Origin: Dryococelus australis
Lineage: Eukaryota; Arthropoda; Insecta; Phasmatodea; Phasmatidae
Direction: 5' to 3'
NCBI GenBank assembly: GCA_029891345.1
Contig: CM057009.1
Coordinates: 290,356,966 to 290,420,965 of the forward strand
Length of the DNA: 64,000 bases
Position 1 is the stretch's first letter. Each line of letters starts with the position of its first letter. Shown here piece after piece: positions 58,437 through 64,000 of the stretch. A program made the translations under genes and the position numbers. Below the pieces are notes generated by a model that worked only from the letters and a program-made list of their open reading frames with translations, made no database searches and was not told where the DNA came from.

Positions 58437-60165
58437 TCACTTAATTAGATGTTCAAAATGACCAACGTTCAATTAGATGTTCTAAACGACCAACGGTTAT
58501 TTCTATGCACTTGTGAAGACGTTCAACAAGGGAGAGTTGCACAGATCACAATGGTTCCCCAGGCAGTGTGCGAAACGCCGCAGAAATACGCTCTTACCTA
58601 TCTCCCTTGGTTGTTGTGGTTGCGTGATACACTCGGTATTCCAATGCGCCCAAAAGAAAAAAAAATCTAAGGGCGTTAGGTCGAGGGAACGAGCTGGCCA
58701 TGCCACACGACCACCGCGCCTTTCCCACCATTTTGGAAACGTGGCGATCAGTACCTCTGTGCTCACACGTGTGGATTGGGTGGTGCAACCATCGTGTTGG
58801 AACCACGGTGAGAGACGGGTATCCAGTCCCACATCCTCGAGCCGACCTTTTAGACAGTCGCGGAGAAACGATGTGTATTGTGCCCCGTTTAATGTTCCTG
58901 GAAGGAAATACGGGCCGATGTACGATCGTTCGCAATACCACACCAAATATTCACACGCCACTGTTGTTGACGGTCAATCGTACACAACAGCGTGGTGTTC
59001 TAGTCGCATATAACTAACTCTTACTGTCACATATAATGCTATGTCTCCCCTTCAATATTCCAACACTACACGGTTCGTATTCAGCTAGACTAATTATTAT
59101 TATTGCTAGCTCTCAGCTGGCTCATAGTTAATTAGTATCACTCTATTAGGAAAGGGAAAGTGACTCAATTACGACTAATTCTAATCACTCCACTTTATAT
59201 AGCCGTAACTGAACACATAAGAGTAGAACCTTTTTACAATTATACTGATACCCCAAAACGGAGGGAACTATTTATCTTTACTACTAAGCCGTTAATTAAA
59301 AGCCGATTATAAATTGATCTCCAATTAACGTCTTTACTATTTAATCCTTGTAACCTGTTCACCGTGGTATTCCAGATGCCTAAGGCTGCGTCCATTCACG
59401 TACGACTGCGGCCCGTCTAAGAGGTTGGCCTCTCCCACCGGCGTCTCGATGACGTCCTCTCAACGGCTCGCAGGCGACTGGCACCGCGACGAGCTTCGCG
59501 CTCACATAAATCAGCGTGTTCGCAACTGTATTGCCAATCCCTCGCGTAGCAAAGCCTCACCTCCCGCTTCTACGCTGAATATGTTGCTGGGGTGACTCGT
59601 TCTGCCCACAACAGTGGGATTTCGGCGCTTCAGTAGCGCATGTTCCGTAAATCTGCATATTTATGATTCGTGAACTTTACTTCACCCATAAACAAAATAG
59701 TCCTCGGGAATGAGTTGTTGTCCTACAGATGCTGAAGTGCAAAGCGACTGAATGCAACGCGGCTGTCATAATCATGCCCGTGCAGCTCTTGATGCAGTGA
59801 CAAGTGGTATGGATGCAATGTATGACGGCGTAAAATGCAGCTGACGCCGGCGCGACTTATTCCCACACCTCATGCCATCTGCCGCGTACTCGCATGTGGG
59901 TTGTGCGCTTCAGCAGTCAGGACACCGACTTTGTGCCCTTAATTAGTTGCAGTCATTGTATGTTGACGCTTTTGTGGGTTATAGCTTCCTGTTGCTTTTA
60001 GAGTACTGCAGATGTTGGCCATTCTACGATGTGACGAACGCTATCGATCAGGGTATTATTCCGTGCACATTGCCACCGTTCTTACTGCATTTCTGTGACA
60101 CTCACCGTACAGCAAGAGCATGTGCAGTTTTTCTCCGTTACTGTACGCTAACGCATCTTCTGTTA
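58437..60165 (-). pseudogene. Mariner-like (DD41D-type) transposase pseudogene, split by insertion
   Basis: Read on the minus strand from about 60,165. The start gives EKLHMLLLYGECHRNAV, then RSSHRRMANICSTLKATGSY and NPQKRQ, then EAHNPHASTRQMA (helix-turn-helix region), LHPYHLSLHQELHGHDYDSR near 59,800, and FPRTILFMGEVKFTNHKYAD near 59,690. The last should contain the first catalytic Asp but has MGE. After the insertion, IGPYFLPGTLNGAQYTSFL, WFQHDGCTTQ (second Asp, near 58,790), ARSLDLTPLDFFFFW (third Asp, about 58,670) and VGHFEHL near the end. Counting from QHD to TPLD gives 41 intervening residues. Stops, frameshifts and the lost Asp make it inactive. Confidence 0.85.
59010..59590. mobile_element. 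Insertion within the mariner-like transposase
   Basis: The transposase reads to about 59,595 (SAEIPLLWAER) and resumes near 59,005 (QQWRVNIWCGIAND), leaving some 580 bp that do not fit the family. The insert has an AT-rich part (59,010-59,380) and a GC-rich part (59,380-59,580). Its ends and target duplication could not be fixed, so it may be a MITE, an LTR fragment or two events. Confidence 0.55.
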
Positions 60166-60169
60166 GCTG

Positions 60170-62640
60170 TATTGTACTAGAACAAATATTGTACTACTCA
60201 GGGACAACCAACAACCTTGAGCACTGCACTTTACTGTGTATCTCACCGTCACGTATCTGCACAGCTGATGAACGCGTTGCAGACTGTATCCCCACTACCG
60301 CCATTCCTATCTCCGACATATTGAAGATAGAAATGAGCAACCTGTTCTTTTATCCGTAATCTTGCGCCTCGTTTCTCACAGGGCAAGTGAAACATGCCGG
60401 TTCCATTAAAAAAATATACCACATTTTGTTGAAAGGGATACGTGAATAGTTTACTGGAGTGAGGTGATCCACTCATTCTGTGGGCCCCTTACATGGGAAC
60501 ACTCCTGTGAATGGTAGAATACGACGCGTATTCTGTTATGAACATTATCACGTATTGGTCAATCATTTTGCTGTACAGTACCATCGATGCAATGTGCGCG
60601 AACATGTGCATTTGTGTTAGCATTACAGTGTTTCACACGGTATAATACCATAGTAGGTATATCCTATTGTGGACTCGACGAGAACTACGACGTGCACGGT
60701 TCAAGACAGGCGTCTGTTTCTTTGGTTTCTGTATTAGCTGCAGGTCACGTGTCCGTGTGGAACCGTGGGTTAGGAACCTGCAACCGCTTCCGTTATTCAC
60801 AATTCTGCACCTAGCTTCTAATGCAGCAGGGAAACCATGTATAGTCCATTCCCGACTGGAAGCGACTTATGAAAATCAACCTTTGAAAAAACACTCTAGT
60901 CCTAACATCTCAACCTGTTGTTTTCAATAACCTGTATTCCACAAATATATAACACTGTGGTTAACTTTAGAGTACTGTATTATTGAAGAAATGAAACTTT
61001 ACCTTAATATCTTCTATGACTTGTAATATTTCTTTCTTTTTAAACATGAATTAACCACAGCGAGAGCAGCAATGTGTTGACAACGGCCTGTAAGAAATAG
61101 TTCACAGTTAAAATATTATTTTAACCTAGTTTTTTGGTATACTATTTGTAAATTAAACAGTGCCTATTGAAATATTGAAATATTTAGGTAGCCCCGATTG
61201 CAACATATCTCATTTTTACAATTTAAAATAATAGTGGAAAATATCGTGAGTAGGCCGTAATGATACGTTGTTGTTTTATCGAGCGAGAAAACAACTGAAA
61301 ACAACTGTCTTTGGGGCGAGGCAAATATGGATCTCTTTTTCTTTCTCTCTTTCACACTCGGGAAATTTCACTTCGCTAGTAAGCTCAAATTATACATGTT
61401 TTCATTAGTAGCATATTTCATACTTAATACAGCAAAATATTTATTTTTGAATTTGTAATTTACAACTGAAAAGAGATTTTAATGTTTGAATACTTATTTT
61501 AATATATTTAGATATGATGACTGGCAGTTACCAAGTGAAGTTTGCAGACGCGGAGAGCCATGACATGGCGTGTTGCTTTTTGCCAAACGAAGCGTAAATT
61601 ATTCTTACTCCGAAAAATACTTCAAATTACCACATCACGTTTGTAGACGTGTTTTTTTAAACCTACCTAGGCAAGTTACGATGATGTGATAAATCTGAGT
61701 TACCACGGCAGTAATAATTATACTGTGACGTGTGTTTCGTTAATCATCGAGTCTGTGAAATGGCGTGCCTTTGTGCATCGTGGTCGCTACGCTGGCCCTG
61801 TGTGTGCGTGATTTCAAATATTTGATTAGCACTATTTTTACATTTTAACTGTGAACTGTATTTATGACGAAGTTAATTATTTACATCCACGTCTGTTTAT
61901 TTATCACAACGTTGTACCTTTGCCCTAAGGGGTTTGAAACACAGTCGTGTAACGTAATTTGCCACAATCCCAGAAGAAAAATACTAAGTCCAGCCTGACA
62001 AATTTCAATAAACCTAATAAACATTAATTAGCAATACATAGAAATATGAGCGGAATAAAAGTTACCTTGGGCTTATTTGTGTGCATGTTCACCGCTATCT
62101 TTTAAGTGTGTATGACAAAAATGAGCAAAACGAGTTGCGTGCTTAAATTTAATGCGCCTTTTTCGTTCGACTGGTTGTTCCTTCGTTTTAATATTTATTC
62201 CAACTGAGGCCGTCCTCTTAAAGAAATAACCCAACACATACCAATAACAAAAGGGTAATTACTACAGCCCTTTAACTCGCAGTTGTAACAGTGTTAAACA
62301 CATTCGCGGCAAAATACTAACGTGCATTACATGTATTGTGCTGTGTCGTGGAAAACAAATATGTTAAAGCAAAATATCTGTCATCAATTCAGGCATCTTT
62401 AAAGCGTCATAAAGCTGACATAAATAATGCTAGAGGCCTAAAGTATGAATATTCGTACGGAATGGTTTTTGGAATATGACAGAATTTTTTGAAAAGCTGT
62501 AAACAGTAAACAGCACATTTGACAGGTATAAAATTGAAGTCACATTTCAATGTTTATGTTTAGGTGTAGCGAAAGTACACGAACACATGTACACACACAC
62601 ACAATGGCATGTAAAAATTGATTTTGACAAATGCTACATG
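60170..62640. other. No recognisable gene
   Basis: Mixed to AT-rich sequence. The + frames 60587-60814 and 60667-60930 overlap each other and show no family motif. Confidence 0.4.
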
Positions 62641-62644
62641 GCAG

Positions 62645-62735
62645 TCATATGGCAATGGTATTTTACATTTGGCGGAAGGATACGAAACGGGCATGTAAGT
62701 AGATATTTAGCAGGGCTCCGAGAAAGTTGCTTTCA
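62645..62735 (+). repeat. Diverged single unit related to the 131-bp satellite
   Basis: GGCAATGGTATTTTACATTT followed by GGCGGAAGGATACGAAACGG matches GGCAACGTTAGTTTTACACA and TGGTGGAAGGATACGAAGTG of the satellite unit in the same order. About 70 percent alike over 75-90 bp. No tandem partner is present here. Confidence 0.6.
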
Positions 62736-62739
62736 ATGG

Positions 62740-64000
62740 GGAATGGACTACACGTTCCGTTTAAATAAATGTAACTTTGTGTTGAAAGGAGTACTTCCAT
62801 GTGTTACAGGAGTGTGTTTATCCTCTCAATTGGCGAGCCCCTTACGCAGAAACAATCCCGTGTAAACAGTTTTTCAACATTTCGTTCCGTGTTGGTATTA
62901 TTCCAGGTCACAGTATCAGGTGAGACAACCTGTAGATATAGCTTACCAGTTCGTTCTTTCTCTTCGTTTTTCTTTCATTTATTTATTTACTTTGGCATTT
63001 CTGTCCACATTATTTTGCTTGTAATGTCGATACACCTTTGCTATGACCAGACTGCAAAACAAGTATTTTCAACAATGAGTCTTGATATCTGGCAATGAAT
63101 TAACGTGATTTTGTATTCCATCTGCAACTGATTTTCCTGATTTGTTAAGGTCTCCCTGTATTCCCTTATTGTCACGATGTACAAACCCTGACGAATATAT
63201 TTTTTCCAGGATGTTGTAAGTAACTTACACCAAAATTTTACTGTGTCTCAGGTAAATGTATCCATAGTAAAGTAGTAAAGAATCTGAATTAGAATTGTTT
63301 ATCACTGTTAGAAATACTACAGTATTTGACAGTGTTAGAGGGATTTTTACACAATAGTTTGGATACGTAAGTAAGAAACGGACATTTTGAGGTACATTAT
63401 TTTGCTGTGGGTGTGATATAATATGAGTTAATTCATACAAACTAAAAACTCGATTCAGTCTCACTGCATTACCAGTAAAGGAAAATAAAGTAAAATATAC
63501 TGATTTATTAAAACCTGAACGAAAATTTTAATTTTTCCGCTTCAAAAAATTTACTTGTCGCAGTTGGCTGAAAACGCCTTAAAAAAACCAAAACTTTGTG
63601 TATCTATCACACCCTGAAGGTGTGAATTATGATCCAAGACAAGAATTTTCAAAGTCGAGTCACGCATTCTGCCAGAATTTTATGGAAATTGGTTAAGATC
63701 CTTCAAGTTTATCATGGGAACGAGCGTGCGATACAACATGCGCTCAGAGAGGCGACCCCACAAAGTATCTTAAAAACTTTGATAGCTCTATTCGGAGGTC
63801 ATTTTAAGCGAAGTTCATACACGCCATGTTTCTAATTTTACTCCGATGTCGGGTTACGCGCGTGACTTGACAAGCTCGCATAGAAAATTATGTTTTTAAA
63901 TTCTGGAATTATGTTTTATCAAGCGGAGATATGCACCACCAGATTACTTTTGTTTATCGCTCAGTCGGCTTGGCAGAGGCGCCAAGTTAAGTCACATTTC
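62740..64000. other. No recognisable gene
   Basis: AT-rich. The + frame 63629-63835 (68 codons, MIQDKNFQSRVTHSARILWK start) is the only clean short ORF; its family is not recognised. Confidence 0.4.

Noticed and set aside
58513..59013. 166-codon + strand ORF
   Set aside because: Antisense shadow of the minus-strand mariner-like transposase, whose motifs are clear on the other strand.

Overview
This window looks like gene-poor, AT-rich nuclear DNA of an arthropod, most likely an insect with a large, repeat-laden genome. The evidence is the transposon set (Ty3/gypsy, piggyBac, hAT, PIF/Harbinger, three Tc1/mariner relics, tRNA-derived SINEs), long intergenic or intronic stretches without ORFs, compound microsatellites and one CpG island with a spliced first exon. 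No bacterial, organellar or viral gene organisation is visible. The species cannot be named from the sequence.

Layout. 1-8,000: a decayed Ty3/gypsy element on the + strand (gag, reverse transcriptase and integrase pieces). A piggyBac element (3067-5606) with a TTAA duplication sits inside its reverse transcriptase. 8,885-9,330: an unidentified reading frame broken by one stop. 10,450-11,050: compound microsatellites around a dispersed repeat. 13,258-17,309: a complete hAT element with an exact 8-bp target duplication, itself interrupted by a probable solo LTR. 18,230-19,400: a GC-richer block of unknown origin. 19,870-22,260: a MITE, a Tc1-like pseudogene and a second MITE with about 78-bp inverted termini. 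25,105-26,636: a Harbinger-type element carrying only the Myb/SANT-like gene, inserted at TTA in a dispersed repeat whose empty sites occur elsewhere in the window. 26,968-27,190: a 31-bp minisatellite. 29,491-31,305: a 131-bp satellite of 14 units with a duplicated trimeric higher-order block. 31,709-33,780: an unclassified inverted-repeat element. 33,900-40,000: many SINEs and MITEs.

40,700-41,212 is the best candidate host gene. A CpG island contains small upstream ORFs and then an ATG opening a signal-peptide-like sequence that runs into a consensus GTGAGT splice donor. This reads as the first coding exon of a secreted or membrane protein on the + strand. The remaining 23 kb would then be intron 1 or later non-coding DNA. 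It holds further MITE, SINE and repeat copies, a minus-strand Tc1 relic (55.2-56.3 kb) and a minus-strand mariner-like DD41D-type relic (58.4-60.2 kb) split by a roughly 590-bp insertion.

Most features are dead mobile DNA. The informative content is nesting order, target duplications, inverted-repeat families recognisable only by comparing copies, and the single CpG-island exon. Identities were judged by eye from translated motifs; no database search was possible.
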